Below are positions 55,639 to 64,000 of a stretch of DNA of 64,000 bases, piece after piece. The DNA is from Anaerolineae bacterium (GTDB taxonomy: Bacteria > Chloroflexota > Anaerolineae > Promineifilales > Promineifilaceae). The position numbers and the translations under genes are program-made. The stretch is from NCBI GenBank assembly GCA_020848035.1, contig JADLAX010000058.1, forward strand, positions 37,088 to 101,087. The letters run 5' to 3'. The notes under the pieces are model-generated. The model saw nothing but the letters and a program-made list of their open reading frames with translations. It was not told the DNA's origin and searched no databases. The stretch's first letter is position 1; the number at the start of each line of letters is the position of its first letter.

Positions 55639-57555
55639 TCATGTTTTCCCTTCCCCTTGCGACAAAATGAGCACGCTGTACGGCCCAATGCTCAACGTGC
55701 CGCTGTATGCCAGATCGTCGTATTTGCCGGGAACGGCCGTAACATTCGCCACATAATGCCCGGTAAAGCTGGGATGGTACGCCTTTAGATCGCTGTTGAG
55801 CCGCACCAGCCAGTCACCGGCGCGGGGAAAGCCCAACTTGTACTGCTTCAGCACCCGGTTGGAAAAGTTGGCCACCACGATCACGTCGTCGCCGGGGCCG
55901 CCAAAGTGCCAGCGGTGGAAGGCAATCAGCTTGGCGGCGTCGTTGACATGGAAGACATTCAGCGACGGCCCGCTGAGACCGCGGGTTTGCCCCGCCTGAT
56001 TGCGTCGCAGGCTGATCAGGTGGCGGTAAAGTGCCACCATACCGCCGTTTTGCTCCGCTTTTTGCCAGTCGAGCGGCCGTTTATCATCAAACCAGCCATC
56101 TTCCAAAAACTCCTGCCCCTGGAAGATCATCGGCACGCCCGGTACGGTGAAGACCAGGCCCGCGCCCAGGGCAGCTCGCTTGGCCGCCAGGGCGGGACTG
56201 CCGTCGGCCACGGCTACTTCGTGCACCACGCGCGCCTTGCCGTTGGCCACCTCGTCATGCGACTCGGTGTAGACAACCCGGCTGAACACATCTGCGCCAT
56301 AGCGGAACAGCAGGGCATCGCGCACGGCCAGCATATTGCGGTCTTCGTCGCGCGGCGCAATGATCGCCTGGCGGATGGGATGGACAAACTGGCTGTCCCA
56401 CTGGGTATTAAAGCCCGCCCCGCCCGCCTGGATTGGCTCGGTAAGCCATCTGTTGGCCTGCAAATCCTCGGCAATGCGAATGTGGCGCGGGTTGTGGTGC
56501 TGCATCTCGCCGTTAATCGCCTGCATCAGCGCCCACCCTTCGGGGATGTTGGCCCCGGGATCACCATCGTGGCCGTGGGCGTTGCGAATGTAGGAAGTGG
56601 CGTCCCAGCGCAGGCCGTCAATCTGGTACTCGTCCAGCCACATACGCACGTTGTCGCGAATGTAGCGGCGCACTTCAGGACGGCCGTAATCGGGTCGCGT
56701 ATCGGCCCACGGTGTTTTAGAGCGCCAATCATTGTAGAAGTAGATGCCGCCCAGGCCATGCTGCTGCCAGCCGTCAAACTGCCACAGGCTCAGCTCTTGG
56801 GGGCCAAAGTGGTTGTACACCACGTCCACAATCACCGCAATGCCCTGGGCGTGAGCCGCCTGGATGAGCTGCTTGAACTTTTCCGGCCCGCCATACACCT
56901 GGCTGATGGCAAAGGGATGAGCGGGGTTGTAGCCCCAGGAAAGATCGCCGGGGAACGCCTTCACGGGCATCAGTTCGATGGCGTTGATGCCCAGCACGCG
57001 CAGGTAGGGCAATTTTTCCATCACCTGGGCAAAGGTGTACGGCGGACGGCCGTTGCCTTCGCCAAAGGTACCCACATGCAGCTCATAAATGACCAGTTCC
57101 TCCAGAGCAGGCGGTTGGAACGGGGTGGCGGGGCTGGGAACGGCCGTATCCACCCCCAGCACTTTGCCATTCCGCACCACGCCATTGTGAAAAGGCGGCC
57201 GGACGTCTTTGGCGTAGGGATCGGTACGCAGCAGCTGCTGTGAACCACTTTGCAGCACAAATTTGTACTCGTCACCCACCCGCGCCTGGGGCACATTGGC
57301 CGACCAGCAGCCATCGGTTTCGCGGGCCAGGGGAATCTGGCTGCGCTGCCAGTTGTTAAACGAGCCGGTGACAAAAACGGCGTTGGCATGGGGTGCCCAC
57401 ACCCGGAAAACGGTGCCATCGCCGTTGGGAATGGCCCCCATGCCGGGCAGCCGCGCGGGCTGCACCGGTAAAATTTTGTAGCGTAACGTCTGCCAGGTCT
57501 GGCTCAACTGCTCTCGCCAGGCAGGCGATATTTTTTCCTTGTCTGATAAAGCCAT
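55639..57555 (-). CDS. GH13 alpha-glucan branching-enzyme-like protein
   Basis: A 638-aa GH13 enzyme. Residues 45-140 are a CBM48 module (FRVWAPHANAVFVTGSFNNW); the barrel has VIVDVVYNHFGP, the nucleophile Asp318 (GLRWDAT), acid/base Glu363 (RIAEDLQ) and Asp434 (TESHDEVANG). The GLRWDA and EDLQ contexts suit branching or trehalohydrolase-like enzymes. GGAGG lies 5 nt before the ATG. No other glycogen gene is adjacent, so the exact reaction is open. The 232-nt gap 55407-55638 behind it has only a 3' repeat-like stretch. Confidence 0.9.
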   Translation of the reverse strand: MALSDKEKISPAWREQLSQTWQTLRYKILPVQPARLPGMGAIPNGDGTVFRVWAPHANAVFVTGSFNNWQRSQIPLARETDGCWSANVPQARVGDEYKFVLQSGSQQLLRTDPYAKDVRPPFHNGVVRNGKVLGVDTAVPSPATPFQPPALEELVIYELHVGTFGEGNGRPPYTFAQVMEKLPYLRVLGINAIELMPVKAFPGDLSWGYNPAHPFAISQVYGGPEKFKQLIQAAHAQGIAVIVDVVYNHFGPQELSLWQFDGWQQHGLGGIYFYNDWRSKTPWADTRPDYGRPEVRRYIRDNVRMWLDEYQIDGLRWDATSYIRNAHGHDGDPGANIPEGWALMQAINGEMQHHNPRHIRIAEDLQANRWLTEPIQAGGAGFNTQWDSQFVHPIRQAIIAPRDEDRNMLAVRDALLFRYGADVFSRVVYTESHDEVANGKARVVHEVAVADGSPALAAKRAALGAGLVFTVPGVPMIFQGQEFLEDGWFDDKRPLDWQKAEQNGGMVALYRHLISLRRNQAGQTRGLSGPSLNVFHVNDAAKLIAFHRWHFGGPGDDVIVVANFSNRVLKQYKLGFPRAGDWLVRLNSDLKAYHPSFTGHYVANVTAVPGKYDDLAYSGTLSIGPYSVLILSQGEGKT

Positions 57556-57740
57556 AAATCCTCCACAAAGCGGTCAGGATAAACGATTTTGCCGCTTTTG
57601 TGGTTAAAACTTTGTTAACCTTGCCCGGTTATGTTAACTAATTATAGCAAATTTTAAAAAAAGTGGTTTCGGCACGTCGATGGATAGTTCTTTTTTCCTA
57701 GGACTTTGCAAGATTTTTGTAGTCGCTTTATAGACCCACA

Positions 57741-57769
57741 TTGCATTTTGCTGGTACTCTAGTTATCCT
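57741..57769 (+). promoter_or_regulatory. Possible promoter of the dual-specificity phosphatase gene
   Basis: TTGCAT at 57741, 17-nt spacer, TATCCT at 57764. The start site would fall about 2-4 nt before the ATG at 57779, i.e. an almost leaderless mRNA. Confidence 0.45.
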
Positions 57770-57778
57770 AATGCGCCT

Positions 57779-58288
57779 ATGAATCCAATTCACTGGCTAT
57801 TTGACAAGTTTTTTCCTGTCATTCGTTTTACATATGAAAAGATTCAACGTCATCGGTGGTTTGACCAAATTGCCCCCCAGCTCTGGCTGGGCGGTGCGCC
57901 GCATTATCCGCGAGATTATCAATTTTTGCTTGATAACGGCATTACGGCCGTTCTCAACATTCGCGCCGAACGAGAAGATGACGTGGTAATGTATCACAAC
58001 CACGGCATCAACTACCTCCAGCTAAAGGTGCTGGACGTTACCGTTCCTTCGGAGGAAATGATTGAAGCGGGTGTTGAATTTTTACATGAACAGGTAGAAG
58101 ACGGCCGTGTGGTGTTGGTACACTGCGCTAAGGGGCGGGGGCGTTCGGCCACCATTCTGGCTGGTTACCTGATGAAGTACGAAGGCATGAGCTTTGACAA
58201 AGCGAATGAAACAATGAAGAAGGTACGGCCGTTAACCAAACTGGAAGGCCGCCACCGCACCAAACTGGAGAGCTGGATAGCCAGGTAG
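57779..58288 (+). CDS. Dual-specificity (PTP-like) protein phosphatase
   Basis: A 169-aa protein with the PTP loop VHCAKGRGRSA (Cys116, Arg122), a plausible general acid Asp86 in VLDVTVPS and the PTPMT1/DSP-like opening IAPQLWLGGAP. It may act on phosphotyrosine/serine or a phospholipid (the PTPMT1 subgroup). No clear Shine-Dalgarno. It could oppose a kinase such as the one at 3669-6128, but that is speculation. Confidence 0.9.
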   Translation: MNPIHWLFDKFFPVIRFTYEKIQRHRWFDQIAPQLWLGGAPHYPRDYQFLLDNGITAVLNIRAEREDDVVMYHNHGINYLQLKVLDVTVPSEEMIEAGVEFLHEQVEDGRVVLVHCAKGRGRSATILAGYLMKYEGMSFDKANETMKKVRPLTKLEGRHRTKLESWIAR

Positions 58289-58829
58289 CCGCTCCCCCGG
58301 CTGCCTTCACTCGACGAACCGTTAGATAAAATTCCAAGTGTTGTATCGGAAGACCTGATTCACCAACCGTCAGAGGATTGCGCCCACGGGCAGCGTGGTC
58401 CGCAACCCTGGCAAGACCTACCATCGACCGTGGCGCAGCCGCGCCCCATTTTTGGACCTGATTGCGATCTTCGGGCCGCATGACTGAGTTTGTGACAGCG
58501 CGTTTGGTCAACGCACGCCAATGAGAGCGCCACCTGCCGCCCGGCAAACGGCCGTTGCTCATCTTTGCTTGCGTTAAAGGAGGTATAGAATCTGACCGGA
58601 ACAACAAGCATCACACCGACCGTACGCCACTGTACGGCCGTGTCCTGCCCACACGGTCCGTTTGCCCCGAAGTAAAGTAAGCCAAATCCAGAGTTAGGAC
58701 GAACATCTCAAAAAACCTTTAAACGGCCGTTGCCCGCTGTAACGGTCACCTGAGCCACTCATCATGGCTGCCCTGAAACCGCGCAGCCCGCAGTGTCACT
58801 CAGTACCATCGCTTCTTTTGGAGGAAGGA
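58289..58829. other. 541-nt region without a recognised gene
   Basis: I see no convincing CDS. Two short frames on the minus strand lack support, and I found no tRNA, tmRNA, SRP or RNase P signature. It holds three ACGGCCGT copies (about 58545, 58633, 58722), a TAAAGGAGGTATAG at 58574 without a long frame behind it, and the leader of the next gene. Confidence 0.5.
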
Positions 58830-61800
58830 ATGTTATTTTTTAATAAACTCGTTCGCCTGGGCGGATTGTTGCTTTTACTCATAGCCGGTATCTGGCTCCT
58901 CAGCATGGCCAGTGGACCCTCACCCGAAACGCTGGAACGGCAGCTGGCCGTCCAGGCGTTTGCCCCGGTAGACATTGGTAACCGGGATGGCGTAGGCGAG
59001 GTTGTCGAACAAAGCCTCTCGTTCCCCACCGTCGTCAACCTGGCCGATGTTCCGGCTGGCGTTTATGATCCGAACAACCAGTACGACCGCTGGCAGCGCG
59101 GTGAAATTGACCTCGTTGAAGAGTTCATGCGCCTGCCCGAAAGCCAGATGAGCCTGCTGCAAGCAGAATCGCTGGAGCTGTCTAACAGCGCCAACGTGCA
59201 GCTGGCCGCCAGCGGACCTGGCCTACAGGCACCCACCGCTGGGGTAAGCTTTGCCTCAATGGACTACACCGAATGCTGCGGTGGCGGCGGCAACGTGCCC
59301 CCAGACCCGGAGCTGGCCGTTGGCCCCAACCACATCATTGCTGTAGTAAACGTCGCCTTTGAAATTTACGACAAAAGCGGCAACAGCCTGGCTGGCCCCA
59401 CCACCTTTGCCAGCTTCATGTCTTCCAACACCAACTGTACCGGCGTTTTTGACCCCAATGCCCTGTATGATGAGCGCGAAGACCGCTTCATCCTGGGTAT
59501 CGACGCCGAAGGTACTGACTACTGCATTGCCGTTTCCCAAACCGGCAACCCCACTGGCAGTTGGAACATCTATTCCTTCACCACCGGCAGCGCCAGCCTG
59601 TTCTTTGATTATCCGCATGTGGGTGTGGGCAATGATGCCATCTATATGGGTGGTAACATCTTCAGCAACACCACCAGCAGCTTCGTTGATGCACGCGTGT
59701 GGGCGTTTAATAAAGCCGCCATGTACAGTGGTACGGCCGCTTCCTCCGTCATGAAAAACCTGGGAGCCAACGACGATACACCCCAGCCGCTCAATCTACA
59801 TGGCTGGAACCAAAGCACTTGGCCCACCACTGGTCCGCACTACATCTTTACCCAAACCAATTACGATGGGGCCAACCATACCGTTTGGGCCTGGACTGAT
59901 CCATTTGGCGCCAACACGATTTCGGCCGTAGGCAGCATCAACCTGAACACGGCCACTGGCGTTACCGCCGGCATGCCGGTAAACACGCCGCAGCTCGGCG
60001 GGCAGACGCTGCAAGCCAACGATTTCCGTCCACAAGATTTCGAATACCGCAACGGTTATGCCTGGACCAGCAGCACCATCGCCTGTAATCCTGGCAGTGG
60101 TACGGTAAACTGCGTTCGCTGGGCTCAAATCAATTTGAGCACCATGACCGTGGCCAATGCCGGTGTCTACAGCAGCAACAGCGAATACCGCACGTTTGCC
60201 GATCTGGCAGCAAACCATTGCAATGACATGGCAGTGGGCTATACCAAATCCAGCAGCAGCATGTATCCGGCTGTTTTTGTCACGGGTCGCCAGTCTACGG
60301 ATGCGGCAGGCACGCTGCAAGCGGAAGTCCAGTTGAAGGCGGGCGAAATTGCCTATACTTCCTTTGAAACCACTGCGCCGCGCCGTTGGGGTGACTACAC
60401 CGAAATGACGATCGACCCGAACGGCCTTACCTTCTGGTATCTGGGTGAGTACAGCAAGAACACCGGCACAACCCAGGGCCGTTGGGGCACCTACATCGGC
60501 TCTTACTCCTACAGCAGCTGTACCACGGGTGGTGCAACGCCAACTCCCGGACCGACGGCCACAGCGACCAATACGCCCGCCCCAACCAACACACCAGTAC
60601 CGGGCAGCTGCACCATCTACACCAGCACCGACGTGCCCAAGACCATCACCACCAGCGGCACGCCCAGCGTCAGCTCTGTGCTGTCTATCTCTGGCAGCGG
60701 CACCATTGCGGATCTAAACGTCCTGGATCTGAACGGCACGCACAGCTGGATCAATGACCTGGACTTCAACCTGATCAGCCCGGCGGGTACGGCCGTTCAA
60801 ATCATGGGCCAATCGTGCAGTTCGCAGGACAACTTCGACCTGAACCTGGACGACGAAGCCGCAGGCACCTGGCCCTGCCCACCCACCGGCGGTGGCACCT
60901 ACCAGCCAACAAACCCGCTGTCTACGTTTGATGGCCAAAACGCCAACGGCACCTGGACCCTGCGCGTGGACGACAACGCCAACCTGGACGGCGGCAGCCT
61001 GAACGGCTGGAGCCTGGAAGTGTGTACCACTGGCGTAGCCCCAACACCGACCAACACGCCGGTACCGCCCACCCCAACCAACACCCCTGTACCGCCAACG
61101 CCAACCAACACCCCGGTTCCCGGTGGTGCAGTCATCTACGTGAGCTCCAGCACCAATGGCACGGCAAGCGGTGTTGCCTTCAACGATGAAGACATTTTGT
61201 CTTACAACACCAGCAGCGGTACCTGGGCACTGTTCTTCGACGGCTCCGACGTGGGCATCACCACCGACGTGGATGCGTTTGCCATGTTAACTGACGGCTC
61301 GATCCTGATGAGCTTCGACACAACCACGACGGCAGGCGCGGCGGGTTCCGTAGTCGATGCCGACATTGTGCGATTTGTGCCGACCTCGACCGGGTCCACC
61401 ACGGCGGGTACCTTCTCGCTCTACTTCGATGGTTCCGATGTGGGTCTGACAACCACCAATGAGGACATTGACGCGGTAGAACTGCTGACCGACGGCCGTA
61501 TCGTCGTTAGCACCTTGGGTACTTTCAGCGTCACCGGGGCCTCGGGCGATGACAAAGACTTGATCGCCTTTACCCCCACGTCTCTAGGCTCAACCACCAG
61601 CGGCACCTGGTCCTTGTACTTCGATGGCTCCGACGTCTCCCTCACCACCACCAACGAGGATATAAACGGCCTGGGCATTGCTGCCAACGGCGACATCTAC
61701 CTCAGCACCGTAGGCACCTTCTCTGTAACGGGCGCCAGCGGTGACGGGGCCGATATCTTCCGCTGTGTGCCAGGCACCCTGGGTTCAACCACAACCTGTA

Positions 61801-61877
61801 CCTACAGCATGTACTGGGATGGTTCGGTTAACGGCTTTGCCGGTGAAGTAACCGACGGGTTCCACATCAGCCAATAA
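58830..61877 (+). CDS. Secreted multidomain protein with P-domain and tandem C-terminal repeats
   Basis: A 1015-aa exported protein. The start at ATG 58830 follows GGAGGAAGG closely and gives a clear signal/anchor (LVRLGGLLLLLIAGIWLLSMASG). Residues about 145-570 form a beta-rich region with PPDPELAVGPNHIIAVVNVAFEIYDKSG, like secreted propeller proteins of this phylum. Next come a P/Homo B domain (about 600-735: DLNVLDLNGTHSWINDLDFNLISPAGT, NANGTWTLRVDDNANLDGGSLNGW), a PTPTNTPVPPTPTNTP linker and about four 60-residue repeats with core TFSLYFDGSDVGLTTTNEDI. I infer a cell-surface or matrix protein. Confidence 0.88.
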   Translation: MLFFNKLVRLGGLLLLLIAGIWLLSMASGPSPETLERQLAVQAFAPVDIGNRDGVGEVVEQSLSFPTVVNLADVPAGVYDPNNQYDRWQRGEIDLVEEFMRLPESQMSLLQAESLELSNSANVQLAASGPGLQAPTAGVSFASMDYTECCGGGGNVPPDPELAVGPNHIIAVVNVAFEIYDKSGNSLAGPTTFASFMSSNTNCTGVFDPNALYDEREDRFILGIDAEGTDYCIAVSQTGNPTGSWNIYSFTTGSASLFFDYPHVGVGNDAIYMGGNIFSNTTSSFVDARVWAFNKAAMYSGTAASSVMKNLGANDDTPQPLNLHGWNQSTWPTTGPHYIFTQTNYDGANHTVWAWTDPFGANTISAVGSINLNTATGVTAGMPVNTPQLGGQTLQANDFRPQDFEYRNGYAWTSSTIACNPGSGTVNCVRWAQINLSTMTVANAGVYSSNSEYRTFADLAANHCNDMAVGYTKSSSSMYPAVFVTGRQSTDAAGTLQAEVQLKAGEIAYTSFETTAPRRWGDYTEMTIDPNGLTFWYLGEYSKNTGTTQGRWGTYIGSYSYSSCTTGGATPTPGPTATATNTPAPTNTPVPGSCTIYTSTDVPKTITTSGTPSVSSVLSISGSGTIADLNVLDLNGTHSWINDLDFNLISPAGTAVQIMGQSCSSQDNFDLNLDDEAAGTWPCPPTGGGTYQPTNPLSTFDGQNANGTWTLRVDDNANLDGGSLNGWSLEVCTTGVAPTPTNTPVPPTPTNTPVPPTPTNTPVPGGAVIYVSSSTNGTASGVAFNDEDILSYNTSSGTWALFFDGSDVGITTDVDAFAMLTDGSILMSFDTTTTAGAAGSVVDADIVRFVPTSTGSTTAGTFSLYFDGSDVGLTTTNEDIDAVELLTDGRIVVSTLGTFSVTGASGDDKDLIAFTPTSLGSTTSGTWSLYFDGSDVSLTTTNEDINGLGIAANGDIYLSTVGTFSVTGASGDGADIFRCVPGTLGSTTTCTYSMYWDGSVNGFAGEVTDGFHISQ

Positions 61878-61892
61878 TCGTTTAGCGTTTGC

Positions 61893-61956
61893 AGAATGGT
61901 CCAATCGCGGAGATTGGGCCATTCTCGGAGCCTGGCTTCGGCCAGGCTCTTTTTTT
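61893..61956 (+). terminator. Double terminator after the secreted protein gene
   Basis: First a 13-bp stem GAATGGTCCAATC / GATTGGGCCATTC, then a perfect 9-bp stem GAGCCTGGC-TTCG-GCCAGGCTC (61928-61949) followed by seven T. The second is a textbook intrinsic terminator. Confidence 0.93.
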
Positions 61957-61988
61957 GCCTGGGATACCGACAAGGTAAACTGCGCTAC

Positions 61989-62017
61989 TTCCCCCAACCA
62001 CCAAAATCCTTTATGAT
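61989..62017 (+). promoter_or_regulatory. Possible promoter of the second SPFH operon
   Basis: TTCCCC, 17-nt spacer, TATGAT at 62012-62017. Only the -10 is good. The first gene's AGGAGAG ribosome site follows at 62058. Confidence 0.45.
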
Positions 62018-62071
62018 GTAACCTGACTTTGGTTAAGCAACCACCCTCACAACAACAGGAGAGTTAAAACC

Positions 62072-63067
62072 ATGAACGTGATCATTCCAGGATTTATCCT
62101 GGGCTTCCTCGGCTGGTTTTTCCTGCGCTACGTTATTTTTGGCTTCTACACGGTAGACCAAAACGAACGCGCGGTAAAAACACGATTCGGCCGTGCTGTA
62201 CGCCTGGGCAAAGGCACCACGCTCAATGACCCCATTGCCGATGTGCTGAACGAAAAGGACAAAGAGCGCTACATCTACCCATTGGTGCAGGTGATCAAAC
62301 CCGGTGGGCCTTATTTCCGCTGGCCGTGGGAGAAAGTCCACAAAATTTCCGTAGCTACAGAAACGATCAACATGGCGCTGGACCTGGAAACCCCCACCGC
62401 CAACCACAACGGCACCATCCTCGATGCCGTGACCAAAGACCAGCTTAACATTGGCCTGACGGGGCAGATTCGCTACCAACCGAGCGAGCGCAACCTGTAT
62501 GCTTACCTCTTTGGCGTCAAAAACCCGGTGGTGCATGTGATGGGTTACTTCATCGCCATTTTGCGCCAGCGCATTGCCAGCTTCGAGTCGCAAGGCTCTA
62601 GCCTGCTAGAAGAGGAAGATGTGGAAGTAGATGCCGGGCTGATGGGCGGCGTTTCGATTAACGATTTGCGCAAAAACTTGAACGAAATCAATACCTTCAT
62701 GGAGCAGGAATGTGCTTCAGCGGCGGCGCGGTACGGCATTGATTTGGACGCCTCGCTCATCACGGGCATCGACCCGCCGCATGAGGTGGAATCGGCCCTG
62801 GCGGCGATCAACACCGCCCACAACGAGGTCTCGTCGGACATCAGTCTGGCGAAAGCCCAGGCCGACCAGACGATTGTGCAGTCCAAACGCGCCGTGGAAA
62901 TTGAAACGCTGCGCGCCCAGGCCGAGGTTGAACCGCTCAAATCGCTGGCGGAGCAGCTGGCGCTGATCAAACAAAACGGCCCGGAAACATTGGTCGCATA
63001 CCTGCGTAACGTGCGGCTGGCGCTGTACACCAAGGCGGAAAACGTCATTCTGGAGGTGGACAAATGA
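62072..63067 (+). CDS. SPFH/Band 7 membrane protein (second operon, first gene)
   Basis: A 331-aa protein: an N-terminal membrane helix (IIPGFILGFLGWFFLRYVIF), the SPFH domain (about 25-200: VDQNERAVKTRFGRAVRLGKG, FRWPWEKVHKISVATE, TGQIRYQ) and a coiled-coil tail (VSSDISLAKAQADQTIVQSKRAVEIETLRAQAEVEP). It lacks an NfeD partner nearby. AGGAGAG lies 8 nt before the ATG. Coupled by ATGA to the next SPFH gene. Confidence 0.9.
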   Translation: MNVIIPGFILGFLGWFFLRYVIFGFYTVDQNERAVKTRFGRAVRLGKGTTLNDPIADVLNEKDKERYIYPLVQVIKPGGPYFRWPWEKVHKISVATETINMALDLETPTANHNGTILDAVTKDQLNIGLTGQIRYQPSERNLYAYLFGVKNPVVHVMGYFIAILRQRIASFESQGSSLLEEEDVEVDAGLMGGVSINDLRKNLNEINTFMEQECASAAARYGIDLDASLITGIDPPHEVESALAAINTAHNEVSSDISLAKAQADQTIVQSKRAVEIETLRAQAEVEPLKSLAEQLALIKQNGPETLVAYLRNVRLALYTKAENVILEVDK

Positions 63068-63999
63068 ACGATTTGCTTATGATTTTCCCGGCCGCGTTTG
63101 GCTTCTTTATGTTTTTCCTCATTGCTGAACCAATTTTCCGCTTTTTCTTGCGGCTGTTTGGCGTGTACGCCATCGTGAAGGAAGGCACGGCCCACGTGTA
63201 CACCTTGTTTGGCAATGTGGTGGGCGTGCTGGAAGAGCCGGGGCTGTACTTCCTCTGGCTCAAGATGGGGCCAAGCGCTTTGCTGGTGAACACGCTGGGC
63301 AAGCGTCACGTGTTGGACATGCGCCTGGACCAACGTTATCTGCGCAGCCTGCCGGTAAACTCGGAAGAAGGCGCGCCGATGGGTATTGGTATCTGGTATG
63401 AAATGCAGATTAGCAACCCGGTGGCCTACCTGTTCAAAAATAGCGATCCGGCCGGATCGTTGGCGGCCAACGTGAGCAACGCCACGGTGCGCACGCTGAG
63501 CAACATGCCGTTGGACGACATGCTGGAAACACGCCACACGATGAGCCGGGCGGTCCGCGCCGAAGTGTCGCCTAAGTCTGAAGAGTGGGGCTACCGGCTA
63601 GGGTCGGTGTACATCCGCAAGGTGCATTTCCGCGACCGGGCGATGATTCAGCAAATTGAGGAGAAGGTGGTCAACCGGCTGCGCCAGGTTACGTCGGCTA
63701 TTCGGCAGGACGGGGCCAACCGGGTGAGCATCATCACCAATTCGGCCGAGCGGCGGGCGGCGATTGAGTTTGCCAAGGCGCAGGCGATGCGGCCGCAAAT
63801 TGTGGGCGAGGCGCTGAGCCAGATCAACAAGGACCCGGAGGTGGCGCAGGCGATGTTTGAGATTCTGGAAACGGAGAATATGCTCAAAGATCGCACCCGG
63901 ATCACGATGATTCCCAAGGGCAACGACATTATGCGGCAGATGATGGGCGCGGAGACGTCGTTGTACGAGACGGGGAATGGGGAGGCGGTGGCGGGGTGA
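63064..63999 (+). CDS. SPFH/Band 7 membrane protein (second operon, second gene)
   Basis: A 311-aa protein with an N-terminal membrane helix (LLMIFPAAFGFFMFFLIAEPIF), the SPFH domain (about 40-200: AIVKEGTAHVYTLFGNVVGVLEEPGLYFLW, IGIWYEMQI) and the tail INSERRAAIEFAKAQAMRPQIVGEA-like helix. It ends one base before the window end and is complete. With the gene before it, it makes a second SPFH pair, independent of that at 28520-31167. Confidence 0.9.
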   Translation: MNDLLMIFPAAFGFFMFFLIAEPIFRFFLRLFGVYAIVKEGTAHVYTLFGNVVGVLEEPGLYFLWLKMGPSALLVNTLGKRHVLDMRLDQRYLRSLPVNSEEGAPMGIGIWYEMQISNPVAYLFKNSDPAGSLAANVSNATVRTLSNMPLDDMLETRHTMSRAVRAEVSPKSEEWGYRLGSVYIRKVHFRDRAMIQQIEEKVVNRLRQVTSAIRQDGANRVSIITNSAERRAAIEFAKAQAMRPQIVGEALSQINKDPEVAQAMFEILETENMLKDRTRITMIPKGNDIMRQMMGAETSLYETGNGEAVAG

Positions 64000-64000
64000 C

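Noticed and set aside
55906..57243. 445-codon plus-strand frame
   Set aside because: Antisense of the GH13 gene, whose catalytic residues are complete.
58289..58829. RNase P RNA, tmRNA or SRP RNA
   Set aside because: None of their conserved cores was found on either strand.

Overview
This is a GC-rich (roughly 58-60% by eye) bacterial chromosome segment with 53 recognisable protein genes or gene fragments and one tRNA. The mix of genes points to Chloroflexota, probably an Anaerolineae/Ardenticatenia-like lineage: Thr/Pro-rich secreted linkers, a PASTA-less Ser/Thr kinase with extracellular repeats, STAND ATPases, SPFH pairs, a KefB-type antiporter and many intergenic palindromes. No 16S gene or taxonomic marker is present, so the assignment is an inference.

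Layout. 1-3.4 kb: start of an acyl-CoA dehydrogenase, a UroD-family protein, trmD and a membrane protein. 3.6-11.4 kb (minus strand): a membrane Ser/Thr kinase, a LOG-family protein and a partner-switching module (GAF-SpoIIE phosphatase, STAS, HATPase, STAS). 11.5-19 kb: queG, antiporter, Ada-like methyltransferase, rmlD-like reductase, an AT-rich orphan and oligopeptidase B. 19-20.1 kb: a RAYT (Y1 transposase-like) gene bracketed by REP palindromes. 20.1-27.2 kb: two glycosyltransferases, rnhB, a decayed toxin-antitoxin pair, RNA and SAM methyltransferases, HAD phosphatase, phytol/dolichol-kinase-like protein and PfkB kinase. 27.3-31.2 kb: a translationally coupled operon of two SPFH proteins and a TPR/S24-like protein. 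31.2-36.1 kb: tRNA-Val, cold-shock gene, dnaN, flavoprotein and an MNT-HEPN-GrpB cluster. 36.1-44 kb: U32 peptidase, a trypsin-STAND-TPR protein and an IS110 element. 44.2-51 kb: metabolic oxidoreductases, a CBS-domain protein and typA. 51-55.4 kb: an EAD1 protein coupled to an nSTAND1-transmembrane-FGE protein. 55.6-64 kb: branching-enzyme-like GH13, dual-specificity phosphatase, a large secreted repeat protein and a second SPFH pair.

Two genome-scale signals stand out. First, the 8-bp palindrome ACGGCCGT occurs about 114 times by my hand count, in genes and spacers alike, against about two expected by composition. It behaves like the HIP1 palindrome of cyanobacteria and is absent from the IS110 gene. 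Second, several families of short inverted repeats fill the gene gaps, supply stop codons to several genes, and also sit in frame inside trmD, queG, the Ada-like gene, the U32 peptidase gene (twice) and the trypsin-STAND gene (three times).

The best candidates for a poorly described system are the EAD1/nSTAND1-FGE operon, the trypsin-STAND-TPR protein, and the palindromic elements that have become peptide-coding.
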